Assembly: GCF_035918015.1 (NCBI RefSeq)
Contig: NZ_CP109132.1
Span: forward strand, 2,790,001 to 2,854,000
Length of the DNA: 64,000 nt
Direction of reading: 5' to 3'
Source of the DNA: Streptomyces sp. NBC_01754
GTDB taxonomy: Bacteria; Actinomycetota; Actinomycetes; Streptomycetales; Streptomycetaceae
The notes under the pieces were generated by a model. It did no database searches and was not told the DNA's origin. It saw only the letters and a list, made by a program, of their open reading frames with translations. A program made the position numbers and the translations under genes. This document shows, in pieces, positions 34,955 through 46,558 of the stretch (within the stretch, counting starts at the first letter, position 1; each line of letters begins with the position of its first letter).

Positions 34955-35722
34955 GTGACCACCACCACCGTCCGCCGCGCCACCGCGGTCGCCGCCCGCG
35001 CCACGGAGCTGTCGAAGGTCTACGGCCAGGGTGAGACCCAGGTGGTCGCCCTGGACCGGGTGACCGTGGACTTCCCCCAGGGCGAGTTCACCGCGATCAT
35101 GGGCCCGTCCGGCTCCGGCAAGTCCACGCTCATGCACTGTGTGGCCGGACTCGACAGCTTCAGCAGCGGCTCGGTCCGCATCGGCGAGACCGAGCTGGGG
35201 ACGCTCAAGGACAAGCAGCTCACACAGCTGCGCCGGGACAAGATCGGCTTCATCTTCCAGGCCTTCAACCTGCTGCCGACCCTGACGGCGCTGGAGAACA
35301 TCACGCTGCCCATGGACATCGCCGGCCGTAAGCCGGACGCCGCGTGGCTCCAGAAGGTCATCGACATGGTGGGCCTGTCCGAGCGCCTCAAGCACCGCCC
35401 CACCGAGCTCTCCGGCGGCCAGCAGCAGCGCGTCGCCGTGGCCCGCGCCCTGGCGTCACAGCCGGAGATCATCTTCGGTGACGAGCCGACCGGGAACCTC
35501 GACTCCCGCTCCGGCGCCGAGGTGCTCGGCTTCCTGCGCAACTCGGTGCGCGAGCTGGGCCAGACCGTCGTGATGGTGACCCACGACGCGACGGCCGCCT
35601 CCTACGCGGACCGCGTGATCTTCCTGGCGGACGGCGCGGTCGTCGACCAGATGATGAACCCCACCGCCGACGGGGTCCTCGACCGGATGAAGGCGTTCGA
35701 CGCGAAGGGCCGCACCAGCTGA
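34955..35722 (+). CDS. ABC transporter ATPase, MacB/LolD type
   Basis: A 255-aa ATPase. Walker A is GPSGSGKSTLMHCVAGLD, the Q-loop is FIFQAFNLLPTLTALENITL, the signature is ELSGGQQQRVAVARAL, Walker B is IIFGDEPTGNLDSRSG, and the switch is VTHDATAASYADR. The LDS and NLLPTLTA motifs are diagnostic of the MacB/LolD/FtsE-like group that partners FtsX-fold permeases. GTG at 34955 with AGGAGA upstream; the frame before it lacks family features. It lies 54 bp upstream of the permease gene, forming a two-gene operon. Substrate unknown; export of peptides, antibiotics or lipids are all possible. Confidence 0.93.
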   Translation: MTTTTVRRATAVAARATELSKVYGQGETQVVALDRVTVDFPQGEFTAIMGPSGSGKSTLMHCVAGLDSFSSGSVRIGETELGTLKDKQLTQLRRDKIGFIFQAFNLLPTLTALENITLPMDIAGRKPDAAWLQKVIDMVGLSERLKHRPTELSGGQQQRVAVARALASQPEIIFGDEPTGNLDSRSGAEVLGFLRNSVRELGQTVVMVTHDATAASYADRVIFLADGAVVDQMMNPTADGVLDRMKAFDAKGRTS

Positions 35723-35776
35723 CCCGCGCCGCTCGCCTCCGTCCGCCTGCCGTACATCTCCCAGGAATCGACCCAC

Positions 35777-38305
35777 ATGCTCCGTACCGCCGTGCGCAAC
35801 GTTCTCGCGCACAAGGCCAGACTGCTGATGACCGTGCTCGCCGTGATGCTCGGCGTCGCCTTCGTCTCCGGCACCCTGGTCTTCACCGACACCCTCGGCA
35901 ACGCCTTCCGTAACCAGTCCAAGAAGAGCTACGAGCAGGTCGCCGTCGCCGTCACGACCTGGGCCGAGCAGGGCGTCGAGGACGACAACGCCCTCGACGA
36001 GGCCACCCTGAAGAAGATCCGGGCCCTGGACGGCGTGGCGGAGGCCACCGGCCGGGTCTCCGGATTCGCCGGCGTCGCCGACCCCGACGGCAAGCTCATC
36101 GGTAACGGCTGGTCCAACACCGGCTCCAACTTCGCCCCCGGCGCCGACGGCAGGGACCGGCAGTACGCGTTCACCGACGGCACGGGCCCGGCGAAGGACG
36201 GTGCGGTGGCCCTCGACGAGGAGACCGCCAAGAAGGGTGAATACCGCGTCGGGGACCCGGTGCGGGTCGCCACCAACGGGCCGGTGAAGGAGTACACCCT
36301 CTCCGGCGTCTTCACCACCGAGGACGGCGCGGTCAACGCGGGCGGCAGCCTGGTCCTCTTCGACACCGAGACCGCCCAGCAGCTCTTCCTGCGCCCCGGC
36401 GCGTACCAGGACGTCACCGTCACCGCCGTGCCCGGCGCCTCCGACCAGAAGCTGCTGGACGCCGTGAAGCCCCTCCTGCCCGAGGACGCCGAGGCCCAGA
36501 CGGGCGCGGTGCTCGCGCAGCAGGAGGCCGAGCAGACCGAGCACGGACTCAAGAGCCTCAACACGATCCTGCTGGTGTTCGCCGGCATCGCGCTCTTCGT
36601 CGGCGTCTTCCTGATCGCCAACACCTTCACCATGCTGGTCGCCCAGCGCACCCGTGAACTCGCCCTGATGCGCGCCGTCGGAGCCTCCCGCCGGCAGGTC
36701 AAGTGGGCCGTCCTGGCAGAGGCCGGTGTGGTCGGCCTGCTCGCCTCGGTCATCGGCTTCACCCTCGGCGTCGCTCTCGCCGTCGGACTGCGCTCCGCGA
36801 TGGGCGCGTTCGGCGGCAAGATCCCGGCCGGCCCGCTGATCGTCTCCCCCACCGCGGTCGTCTCCGCGTTCGCCGTCGGCGTGCTGATCACCGTGCTCGC
36901 CGCATGGCTGCCGGCCCGCCGCGCCGCCAAGATCCCGCCGGTGGCGGCGATGAGCAGCGTCCACGCGGTGGCCACCACCAAGTCGCTGGTCGTACGGAAC
37001 TCGATCGGCGGGGTGCTCACCCTGGCCGGCGTCGCGGGGATCGTCACGGGTGCCGTGCAGGGCGGGGAGAGCGGCCGGACGCTGATCGGGATCGGCGCGT
37101 TCCTGGCGCTGATCGGTGTCATCGTGCTGATCCCGCTGCTCTCGCGGCCGGTGATCTCCCTGGTACGCCCGCTGCTGCGCAGGCTGTTCGGGGTCTCCGG
37201 CAAGCTGGCGGCGCAGAACGCGGTCCGCAATCCGCGGCGCACCGGTGCCACCGCCTCGGCGCTGGCGATCGGGCTCACCCTCGTCACCGGCATATCGGTG
37301 CTCGGCGTGACGCTGGGGCAGGCCATCGACAAGATGACGACGGACAACATCAAGGCCGACTACATGGTCTCGATGGCCAGCGGTCGCCCGCTCGACGAAT
37401 CGGCGCTGACGGCCCTGGAGAAGGCGCAGGGTGTCACCGCGGTCTCCCCGCAGAAGGCCGTCTGGCTCACGTTGGGCGACGGGGGTGTCATGGCCTCCGC
37501 GGTCGCCCCGCGCGACATCGAGAAGGTCTTCACGCTGAAGACGGTCTCCGGTTCGCTGTCGTCCCTGGAGGACGGTGCGATGGCCGTCGACCGGGAGATC
37601 GCGGAGTCGCGCGGCTGGAAGGCCGGGGACGGCGTCAAGGTCGAGTTCGATGACGAGAAGACGGAGACCCTGAAGATCGGCGCGGTCTACGAGGGCAACG
37701 AGCTGCTCTCCCCGGTCCTGATCTCCACGGCCGTCAACGACCCGCACGAGACCTTCCCCGGCATCCAGGACATCTGGCTGACCATGGACGGCGGCCAGAC
37801 GTCCGCCAACGAGCAGGCCCTGGTCGACGCCCTCGGCGACAACCCGGCGATGAGCATCATGGACCGCCAGGGCATCCGGGACATGTTCGGCGGCTTCGTG
37901 AACACGGCGCTGAACATCATGTACGCGCTGCTGGCGATGGCTCTGGTCATCGCGGTCCTCGGGGTCGTGAACACGCTGGCGATGTCGGTGTTCGAGCGCC
38001 AGCAGGAGATCGGCATGCTGCGGGCCATCGGCCTGGACCGGCGCCGGGTCAAGCGCATGATCCGGCTGGAGGCCGTCGTCATCTCGCTCTTCGGAGCGGT
38101 GATCGGTGTCGCCCTCGGTACGTTCCTGGGGTGGGCGATCGGGAAGACCCTCTCCGACGACGTGCCGGGGTACGCCCTGGTCGTCCCGTGGGAGCGGCTC
38201 GCCGTCTTCCTGGCCCTGGCGGGCCTGGTGGGTGTGCTGGCCTCGCTCTGGCCGGCCCGCAGCGGCGCCAGGCTGAACATGCTGACGGCCATCAAGACGG
38301 AGTAG
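35777..38305 (+). CDS. FtsX-like (MacB-type) ABC permease
   Basis: An 842-aa permease with two FtsX repeats, the long actinobacterial form. The first helix is LLMTVLAVMLGVAFVSGTLV. A large extracytoplasmic domain runs to about residue 250. Membrane clusters follow (LNTILLVFAGIALFVGVFLI, LALMRAVGASRRQVKWAVLA), then a second half with its own extracytoplasmic domain and final helices (ALLAMALVIAVLGVVNTLAM, EIGMLRAIGLDRRRVKRMIR). The two RAxGxxRRxV coupling segments contact the ATPase. ATG at 35777. Ends at a strong shared terminator. Confidence 0.93.
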   Translation: MLRTAVRNVLAHKARLLMTVLAVMLGVAFVSGTLVFTDTLGNAFRNQSKKSYEQVAVAVTTWAEQGVEDDNALDEATLKKIRALDGVAEATGRVSGFAGVADPDGKLIGNGWSNTGSNFAPGADGRDRQYAFTDGTGPAKDGAVALDEETAKKGEYRVGDPVRVATNGPVKEYTLSGVFTTEDGAVNAGGSLVLFDTETAQQLFLRPGAYQDVTVTAVPGASDQKLLDAVKPLLPEDAEAQTGAVLAQQEAEQTEHGLKSLNTILLVFAGIALFVGVFLIANTFTMLVAQRTRELALMRAVGASRRQVKWAVLAEAGVVGLLASVIGFTLGVALAVGLRSAMGAFGGKIPAGPLIVSPTAVVSAFAVGVLITVLAAWLPARRAAKIPPVAAMSSVHAVATTKSLVVRNSIGGVLTLAGVAGIVTGAVQGGESGRTLIGIGAFLALIGVIVLIPLLSRPVISLVRPLLRRLFGVSGKLAAQNAVRNPRRTGATASALAIGLTLVTGISVLGVTLGQAIDKMTTDNIKADYMVSMASGRPLDESALTALEKAQGVTAVSPQKAVWLTLGDGGVMASAVAPRDIEKVFTLKTVSGSLSSLEDGAMAVDREIAESRGWKAGDGVKVEFDDEKTETLKIGAVYEGNELLSPVLISTAVNDPHETFPGIQDIWLTMDGGQTSANEQALVDALGDNPAMSIMDRQGIRDMFGGFVNTALNIMYALLAMALVIAVLGVVNTLAMSVFERQQEIGMLRAIGLDRRRVKRMIRLEAVVISLFGAVIGVALGTFLGWAIGKTLSDDVPGYALVVPWERLAVFLALAGLVGVLASLWPARSGARLNMLTAIKTE

Positions 38306-38321
38306 CCGCGGCGGCGGGACG

Positions 38322-38352
38322 GAGGGCCGGTACCCCACGGGTACCGGCCCTC
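38322..38352. terminator. Bidirectional terminator between permease and cfa-like gene
   Basis: Perfect 14-bp stem (38322-38335 with 38339-38352) with a 3-base loop, between two convergent genes and 14 bases from the second stop. Confidence 0.82.
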
Positions 38353-38365
38353 GCTCGTTCCCGGG

Positions 38366-39670
38366 TCAGTCGGACGCCGAGGCCGTCCAGGCCCGGGAGC
38401 GCAGTGGCATACCGGTCCGGCCGCCGTCCTGCGGCCGGACCGCGAGGATCTGGTTGACCCCGATCCTGTTGTGCTCGAAGGAGAGCGCGGAGGCGGCCAT
38501 GTACAGCCGCCAGACCCGTGCGCGCCCGGGCGAAGTGGCCCGGACCGCTTCCCTCCAGTTCTTCTCCAGGTTGCTCACCCACCGCCGGAGCGTCAGGGCG
38601 TAGTGCTCGCGGATCGCCTCGACGTCCCGGGCCTCGAAACCGGCCTCCTCCAGGGTGGCCAGCGTCCGGCCCACCGGGGCGAGTTCCCCGTCGGGGAAGA
38701 CGTAGCCGTCGATGAACTCGTCGATCCGGTAGGCCGACTCGTCCTTCTCGGGGCGGCGGGCGATCTGGTGGTTGAGCAGCCGGCCGCCGGGCTTCAGGAG
38801 GGCGTAGAGGTCGTCGGCGTACTCACGGAAGCGGACCGAGCCGACGTGTTCGGCCATTCCGATGGAGGAGATCGCGTCGTACGGGCCGTCGCGCACGTCC
38901 CGGTAGTCCTGGACCCGGATCTCGATCCGGTCGGTCAGGCCCTCCTCGGCGATGCGCTTGCGGGCGAAGGCGGCCTGCTCGGTGGAGAGGGTGACCCCGG
39001 TGACCCTCGCGCCGTACTCGCGGGCGGCGTGGATGGCCATCGAGCCCCAGCCGCAGCCGACGTCCAGCAGGCGGTCGCCCTCCTTCAGGGCGAGCTTGCG
39101 GCACACCAGATCGAGCTTGTCGCGCTGGGCCTCCTCCAGGGTGGAACCCTCCTGCCAGTAGGCGCAGGAGTAGACCATGGACGGGCCGAGGACCATCGCG
39201 TAGAAGTCGTTGCCCACGTCGTAGTGGTGGCTGATGGCCTCCTTGTCCCGGCGCTTGGTGTGCAGGGGGCCGGAGCGGCGGCGCACCTCCTCGGCGGGCG
39301 GGGGCGGGGGCGGCCAGGGCCCGGCCAGCTGGACGAGACCGCGGGCGAACGCCCGTACCTTCGGGTCGCGGACCGGGTGGGACGTGCTCTTCGCGTCGGC
39401 ACCGCGCTCCCAGAGCAGCCCGGCCAGCGCGTCCAGGGCCGTGTACAGGTCACCCTCGATGTCGATCTCGCCGGCCACCCAGGCGCGGGCCAGGCCCAGT
39501 TCGCCCGGCTTCCAGAGCAGCCGGCGCAGGGCGCGGCGGTGGCGCAGGACGAGCACGGGAGCACCCGGGGGGCCTGATTCGCTGCCGTCCCAGGCCCGGA
39601 TCCGGACCGGCGGCGGGTCTCCCAGCAACTCCTCGGCGAGAGCGGTCAGCCGCGACGCGGCGTCTGCCAT
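38366..39670 (-). CDS. Cyclopropane-fatty-acid-phospholipid synthase family methyltransferase
   Basis: A 434-aa SAM-dependent enzyme of the CFA/mycolic-acid cyclopropane synthase family, acting on unsaturated phospholipid acyl chains. The N-terminal ~150 residues form the accessory domain (GELGLARAWVAGEIDIEGDL). The catalytic part has AISHHYDVGNDFYAMVLGPS, YWQEGSTLEEAQRDKLDLVC, SAM motif LLDVGCGWGSMAIHAA and SSIGMAEHVG with its conserved Glu. ATG at 39670 has GGAGG 8 bases upstream. Stand-alone gene. Confidence 0.92.
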   Translation of the reverse strand: MADAASRLTALAEELLGDPPPVRIRAWDGSESGPPGAPVLVLRHRRALRRLLWKPGELGLARAWVAGEIDIEGDLYTALDALAGLLWERGADAKSTSHPVRDPKVRAFARGLVQLAGPWPPPPPPAEEVRRRSGPLHTKRRDKEAISHHYDVGNDFYAMVLGPSMVYSCAYWQEGSTLEEAQRDKLDLVCRKLALKEGDRLLDVGCGWGSMAIHAAREYGARVTGVTLSTEQAAFARKRIAEEGLTDRIEIRVQDYRDVRDGPYDAISSIGMAEHVGSVRFREYADDLYALLKPGGRLLNHQIARRPEKDESAYRIDEFIDGYVFPDGELAPVGRTLATLEEAGFEARDVEAIREHYALTLRRWVSNLEKNWREAVRATSPGRARVWRLYMAASALSFEHNRIGVNQILAVRPQDGGRTGMPLRSRAWTASASD

Positions 39671-39854
39671 GGCGCACACCTCCGTGGTGGTGTTTCCCAA
39701 CGTGCCTAAATTCGCATAAACATGCCCAAACATCGCCGCGACACCTCGGTGTCCCGGCGAGCCGCACTCAGCACAACGCCATCCTGCCCACGGCCCATCC
39801 CTCTCGCACGCAACAGAACGGCAAAATACCTGCACTCACCACTTACTTCGGCAC

Positions 39855-39900
39855 GTCGAAGGGGCCGCCCGCACCACGGATGGCGGACGGCCCCTTCGAC
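39855..39900 (-). terminator. Terminator of the ndh gene
   Basis: 13-bp stem (39855-39867 with 39888-39900) with a 20-base loop containing a second short GC-rich pairing. It starts about 60 bases after the ndh stop. Confidence 0.75.
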
Positions 39901-39958
39901 GACGTACGGGCACTGCGAGTGGCCACCGGACCGGGGAGGACCGGTCCGGCGGCCCGGG

Positions 39959-41344
39959 TCAGGAGGCCTTGGCCTTCTCACCCTCGGGCTTGGCCGCGGC
40001 CGGCGCGGGGCTCGGCTTGGCGGCCTCGTAGAACTCCTCGCGGGGCGTCTCCATCGCGCCGAGCGAGACCACCTCGCGCTTGAGGAACATCGCCAGCGTC
40101 CAGTCCGCGAAGATCCGGATCTTGCGGTTCCAGGTCGGCATCGCCATGCCGTGGTAGCCACGGTGCATGTACCAGGCGAGACGGCCCTTGACCTTGATCT
40201 TCATCTTGCCGACGACGATCATCGCGACGCCCTTGTGCAGGCCGAGACCGGCCACCGCACCCTTGTTGGCGTGGCTGTACTCCTTCTGCGGGAAGCCCCG
40301 CATGCCGGAGATCACGTTGTCGCCGAGGACCTTGGCCTGGCGCAGCGCGTGCTGGGCGTTCGGCGGGCACCAGGCGTTGGGGTTGCCGGCCCGGCGGCCG
40401 ACCATGTCCGGGACCTGGGCGTTGTCGCCCGCGGCCCAGATGTAGTCGGTGCCCTGCACCTGGAGCTTCTCGGAGGTGTCCACGTGGCCGCGGGGGCCGA
40501 GCGGCAGACCGAAGCGCGCCAGTGCCGGGTTCGGCTTCACGCCGGCCGTCCACACGATGGTGTCGGAGTCGACCTCCAGGCCGTTCTTGAGCACCACGTG
40601 GCCGTCGACGCAGGAGTCCATGGAGGTGGAGAGGTAGACCTCCACGCCACGGCTCTCCAGGTGCTCCTTGCCGTAGGCGCCCAGCTTCGGGCCGACCTCG
40701 GGAAGGATCTTGTCGGCGGCGTCGACCAGGACGAAGCGCATGTCCTCGCGCTTCACACTGGAGTAGTACTTGGCCGCGTCGCGGGCCATGTCCTCGACCT
40801 CGCCGATCGTCTCGGCACCGGCGAACCCGCCACCCACGAAGACGAAGGTCAGCGCCTTGCGGCGGACTTCCTCGTCGGTCGTCGAGTCGGCCTTGTCCAA
40901 CTGCTCCAGCACGTGGTTGCGCAGCCCGATGGCCTCCTCGACGCCCTTCATACCGATGCCCTGCTCGGCGAGGCCGGGGATCGGGAAGGTGCGGGAGACC
41001 GCGCCCATCGAGATGATCAGGTAGTCGAAGGGCAGCTCGTACGCCTCGCCGACGAGCGGCGCGACGGTGGCGACCTTGCGGTCCTGGTCGATGGTCGTGA
41101 CGCGGCCGGTGAGGACCTCGGCCTTCGGCAGGACGCGTCGCAGCGGGACGACGACATGCCTGGGCGAGATGCTGCCGGCAGCAGCTTCGGGGAGGAAGGG
41201 CTGGTACGTCATGTACGAGCGCGGGTCGACGACCGTGACGGTCGCCTCCCCGTACCGCATCTTCTTCAGAATGCGACGAGCTGCGTACAGGCCTACGTAC
41301 CCACCGCCTACAACGAGGATCCTGGGACGCTCCGTGGTGCTCAT
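39959..41344 (-). CDS. ndh: Type II NADH dehydrogenase (NDH-2)
   Basis: A 461-aa FAD-dependent NADH:quinone oxidoreductase. The FAD dinucleotide fold is ILVVGGGYVGLYAARRILKK, the NAD fold is FVFVGGGFAGAETIGEVEDM, and the second FAD motif is YIWAAGDNAQVPD. The C-terminal part (LGLHKGVAMIVVGKMKIKVK, LAWYMHRGYHG, IFADWTLAMFLKREVV) is the amphipathic membrane-binding region of NDH-2. ATG at 41344; the ribosome binding site is weak. The start is 35 bp downstream of a Rex-like operator, so expression should follow the NADH/NAD+ ratio. Monocistronic, ending at a hairpin. Confidence 0.92.
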   Translation of the reverse strand: MSTTERPRILVVGGGYVGLYAARRILKKMRYGEATVTVVDPRSYMTYQPFLPEAAAGSISPRHVVVPLRRVLPKAEVLTGRVTTIDQDRKVATVAPLVGEAYELPFDYLIISMGAVSRTFPIPGLAEQGIGMKGVEEAIGLRNHVLEQLDKADSTTDEEVRRKALTFVFVGGGFAGAETIGEVEDMARDAAKYYSSVKREDMRFVLVDAADKILPEVGPKLGAYGKEHLESRGVEVYLSTSMDSCVDGHVVLKNGLEVDSDTIVWTAGVKPNPALARFGLPLGPRGHVDTSEKLQVQGTDYIWAAGDNAQVPDMVGRRAGNPNAWCPPNAQHALRQAKVLGDNVISGMRGFPQKEYSHANKGAVAGLGLHKGVAMIVVGKMKIKVKGRLAWYMHRGYHGMAMPTWNRKIRIFADWTLAMFLKREVVSLGAMETPREEFYEAAKPSPAPAAAKPEGEKAKAS

Positions 41345-41378
41345 GCCATCGAGTATCCACCCACTACGGGGGTAGGGC

Positions 41379-41396
41379 TCGTGAGCCCCTTCACAA
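41379..41396. promoter_or_regulatory. Candidate Rex operator proximal to ndh
   Basis: On the minus strand TTGTGAAGGGGCTCACGA. It matches the ROP consensus TTGTGAA-N4-TTCACAA at 12 of 14 defined positions; the left half is perfect. It ends 35 bp upstream of the ndh start codon, where a repressor would block the promoter. Confidence 0.65.
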
Positions 41397-41651
41397 GGTA
41401 TGGCCCACCCTCTGCTACACTTCGCCGCCCTCGTGACCCAGGTCATGCCCGTGCCGGGGAACCAGGGCTCCTCGGCGAACGTTGTTCACCGCTTGTGAGC
41501 TGGCCATCCACCCTCCGGGGCGGGTGGACCGAGCCTCCCGGACACCCCCGCGCCGCCCCCGTGGAACGTCTCCACCCCACCCTCGCACACCCTCCGGGAG
41601 GGCCTCCGCGGCCCCTTGGGAGCAGAACTTCGCCCGGAGGGGCCGAATCTC

Positions 41652-41669
41652 TTGTGAAGAAGTTCACGA
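41652..41669. promoter_or_regulatory. Candidate Rex operator distal to ndh
   Basis: TTGTGAAGAAGTTCACGA: matches TTGTGAA-N4-TTCACAA at 13 of 14 defined positions. It overlaps a second perfect palindrome AGAAGTTC/GAACTTCT (41658-41675). It is about 310 bp upstream of ndh and downstream of the ppx stop, in a 450-bp gap (41345-41794) where I see no gene. Confidence 0.6.
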
Positions 41670-41794
41670 ACTTCTCGGCGCCATCCCGCGAAAGCCCCCT
41701 CCGGAAGGCGTCCCAAAAGGCCTTCGAAGGCTCAAGGTGCAGGCGGGAGTGCGCATGAGCGTGCCCGCACCACCCTGCCGCGCGGCGGCGCGCA

Positions 41795-42736
41795 TCAGGC
41801 CAGGGACCAGGCGATCCCGTCCAGGATGTCGTGCTCGCTGACGACGACCTCGTGGGCGCCCGTCCGCTCCATCACCGAGAGCAGGACGAGCGCCCCCGAG
41901 GCGATCACGTCGACCCGTCCGGGGTGCATCGCGGGGATCGCCGCCCGCTCCTCGTGCGTCGAGGCGCACAGCCGCTCGGCGATCTCGCGGACCCGTTCCA
42001 GGGAGACCCGGGAGTGGTGGATCGCCTCGCTGTCGTACTCCTTCAGCCCGAGCGCCATGGCGGCGACCGTGGTGACCGTGCCCGCCAGGCCCACGAGCGT
42101 CGCCGCACCGGCGAGGGGCACCGTCTCCTCGGCCAGGTCCAGGGCCGCCGCGACGTCCGCGCGGATCGCGTCGATCCGGTCGGCGGTGGGCGGGTCGACC
42201 ACGGCCCCGTCCCGGACGAGATGACGTTCCGTCATACGTACGCAGCCGATGTCCACGGACCGGGCCGCGCGCACCTCGTCGTCGCCGACGACGAACTCGG
42301 TGGAGCCGCCGCCGATGTCCACGACGAGGAACGGCCGTGCCAGGTCGCCACGGCCCGACAGCTCCTTCGTGGCGCCGGAGAAGGAGAGCTGCGCCTCCTG
42401 GCCGCCGCTGACGACCTCGGGTTCGACGCCCAGGATGTCCCGGACGCCCTGGACGAAGACGCCGCTGTTCTCCGCGTCCCGGGAGGCCGAGGTGGCGACG
42501 AACCGTACCTTCTCGGCGCCCAGTTCCTCGATCGCGGCGGCGTACACCCGGCAGGCGGCGAAGGTGCGTTCCAGCGCCTCCGGGGCGAGCCGGCCCGTAC
42601 GGTCGACCCCCTGGCCGAGCCGGACGATCTCCATCCGACGGTCCAGGTCGGTGAGCCGCCCGGTGGCGGGGTCGGCGTCGGCGACGAGCAGGCGGATGGA
42701 ATTGGTACCGCAGTCGATGGCGGCGACGCGCGTCAT
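41795..42736 (-). CDS. ppx: Ppx/GppA family exopolyphosphatase
   Basis: A 313-aa ASKHA-fold phosphatase predicted to hydrolyse polyphosphate or pppGpp. The phosphate-binding motifs are AAIDCGTNSIRLLVADA at the N-terminus and FLVVDIGGGSTEFVVGDDEV near residue 140. Other conserved segments are FVATSASRDAENSGVF and LVGLAGTVTTVAAMALGL. Its ~310-aa length is the short actinobacterial form without the C-terminal HD domain. ATG at 42736, with AGGAG 10 bases upstream. Downstream of DUF501, divIC and eno in the same orientation, the usual actinobacterial order. Confidence 0.93.
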   Translation of the reverse strand: MTRVAAIDCGTNSIRLLVADADPATGRLTDLDRRMEIVRLGQGVDRTGRLAPEALERTFAACRVYAAAIEELGAEKVRFVATSASRDAENSGVFVQGVRDILGVEPEVVSGGQEAQLSFSGATKELSGRGDLARPFLVVDIGGGSTEFVVGDDEVRAARSVDIGCVRMTERHLVRDGAVVDPPTADRIDAIRADVAAALDLAEETVPLAGAATLVGLAGTVTTVAAMALGLKEYDSEAIHHSRVSLERVREIAERLCASTHEERAAIPAMHPGRVDVIASGALVLLSVMERTGAHEVVVSEHDILDGIAWSLA

Positions 42737-42840
42737 GGGGCTGGCTCCTGGGAGGGGAGGGACGCCGGACCCGTGGGGGCCGACGGCCGGCGGACGGGGT
42801 CCGGGGCCGGCCGGAGGACACCCGGCCGCCCCGGACCCGC

Positions 42841-43374
42841 TCAGGACGGTTCGTTCTCGCCGCACGGGGTGACGCAGGGGCCCTTCGCCCACCACTCGGG
42901 CAGCATCGCGATGGCCTCGTCACCCAGCGGGTTGACGCCGGGCCCGGCCGCCAGCGAGTGGCCGACCAGGACGTGCAGGCACTTGACCCGGTCCGGCATG
43001 CCGCCCGCGCTCGGGAAGCCCTCCAGCACCTCGATGGCGTCACGGCGCGCGAGGTAGTCCTCGTGCGCCGCCCGGTAGGCCGCCGCCAGCTCCGGGTCGG
43101 TGGCCAGACGCTCGGTCATCTCCTTCATGACACCGTTCGCCTCCAGCGTGCCGATCGCGGAGGCGGCTCGCGGACACGTCAGGTAGTACGTCGTCGGGAA
43201 CGGCGTGCCGTCCTCCAGACGGGGCTGTGTCTCGACCACGTCCGGGTTGCCGCAGGGGCAGCGGTGTGCGATGGCGCGCAGACCGCGCGGAGGCCGGCCG
43301 AGCTGCTGCTCGAACGCGGCGACGTCCGCAGCGGTGGGCGCGGTGGGTTCGGTCTGCGGAGGGGGCGTGTCCAT
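42841..43374 (-). CDS. DUF501 family protein
   Basis: A 177-aa DUF501 protein. Diagnostic segments are FEQQLGRPPRGLRAIAHRCP, CGNPDVVETQPRLEDGTPFP, TTYYLTCPRAASAIGTLEAN and DRVKCLHVLVGHSLAAGPGV, with conserved Cys and His residues that could bind metal. The family almost always sits between divIC and ppx in actinobacteria, as here, but its function is not known. ATG 43374 is preferred because AAGGCAGGC precedes it; an in-frame ATG at 43392 is possible. Confidence 0.93.
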   Translation of the reverse strand: MDTPPPQTEPTAPTAADVAAFEQQLGRPPRGLRAIAHRCPCGNPDVVETQPRLEDGTPFPTTYYLTCPRAASAIGTLEANGVMKEMTERLATDPELAAAYRAAHEDYLARRDAIEVLEGFPSAGGMPDRVKCLHVLVGHSLAAGPGVNPLGDEAIAMLPEWWAKGPCVTPCGENEPS

Positions 43375-43431
43375 GCCTGCCTTGAATATCATCGTTCGGT
43401 CGTCATATGCCGGTGTGTGGTCCGGGCCGGG

Positions 43432-43902
43432 TCACTCGCGGTCCGCGCTGTCGACGCCGTCCCAGAGGTTGGCGTGCCAGGGCTTGCCGTTCGCACCCGG
43501 TTCACCCCGGCGCGCGTCGGCCGCGTCCGGGTCGACCACCGTGTAAGCGGTCTCCCCGGGAACCACGTAGTGCAGGTGCTCCCGGGCGAGGCGGCGGACG
43601 TAGGCGTCGTCCTTGAGCCGTGCCTTCTCGTCACGCAGCTCCTCGGTCCGTTCCCGGGCCGCCTGGGCGCGCCTCTGCTGCTCGGCGATCTGGTCGCGCT
43701 GGGAGATGTACTGCCGCATCGGGTACGCCAGGGCGACCACCAGCGAGCAGACGATCAGCGCCAGGAACGCGGCCCGGCCGGTGAGCCGGGAGCGGCGGGC
43801 CTGACGGCGTGTCTGGGAACGGTAGACGCGGGCCGCGGTCTGCTCACCGAGCAACCGCAGCCTGGTCGTGGTGGAGAACCGGTCACGGTCCCTCCCGGCC
43901 AT
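43432..43902 (-). CDS. divIC: DivIC/FtsB septum formation initiator
   Basis: A 156-aa bitopic division protein. A basic cytosolic N-terminus is followed by one transmembrane helix (AAFLALIVCSLVVALAYPMR, about residues 44-63), then an extracellular coiled coil (QIAEQQRRAQAARERTEELR) and the FtsB-like YVRRLAREHLHYVVPGETAY. It works with FtsL and FtsQ in recruiting the septal synthase. ATG at 43902 has GGGGAGCGTGAG upstream. It sits between eno and DUF501, with a terminator after eno. Confidence 0.93.
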   Translation of the reverse strand: MAGRDRDRFSTTTRLRLLGEQTAARVYRSQTRRQARRSRLTGRAAFLALIVCSLVVALAYPMRQYISQRDQIAEQQRRAQAARERTEELRDEKARLKDDAYVRRLAREHLHYVVPGETAYTVVDPDAADARRGEPGANGKPWHANLWDGVDSADRE

Positions 43903-43924
43903 CTCTCACGCTCCCCGTTACGCA

Positions 43925-43969
43925 CGTCCGTCCCCGCACACGGTACGGGACCGAGTGCGGGGACGGACG
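43925..43969 (-). terminator. Terminator after enolase
   Basis: Perfect 15-bp stem (43925-43939 with 43955-43969) and a 15-base loop, 24 bases past the eno stop and 22 bases before the divIC start. It would separate or attenuate the two transcription units. Confidence 0.8.
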
Positions 43970-43993
43970 GAGGCTGAGGGCCCCGGGAGGCTG

Positions 43994-45448
<1,455 letters not shown>

Positions 45449-45536
45449 TCAGAAATTTACTGACGGGTAACCACAACTGTTGAACGCTCCGGCAGCCGGA
45501 GACCCGCGACGGGCGGCCCGGGGCCACCCCCGGACG

Positions 45537-45589
45537 CGCCCCGGCCCGGCGCACACGAGGTAGGGAAGGGGTGCACCGGGCCGGGGGCG
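45537..45589 (-). terminator. Terminator after the first rpf gene
   Basis: Thirteen pairs (45537-45549 with 45576-45589, one bulged G) about 40 bases beyond the rpf stop. The loop is long (26 bases), so strength is uncertain. Confidence 0.55.
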
Positions 45590-45630
45590 TCCTGGGCGAG
45601 GAGAGCCCGCCCTGAGGCGGAGAGCCAGGA

Positions 45631-46558
<928 letters not shown>

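Noticed and set aside
35456..38338. A 960-codon open frame on the minus strand opposite the FtsX permease
   Set aside because: His/Gly/Asp/Arg-rich shadow of a well-supported permease; no domain, no ribosome binding site.
41482..41841. A 119-codon plus-strand frame in the ndh-ppx gap
   Set aside because: Pro/Arg-rich composition, contains the Rex-like site and ends inside ppx antisense; not supported as a gene.
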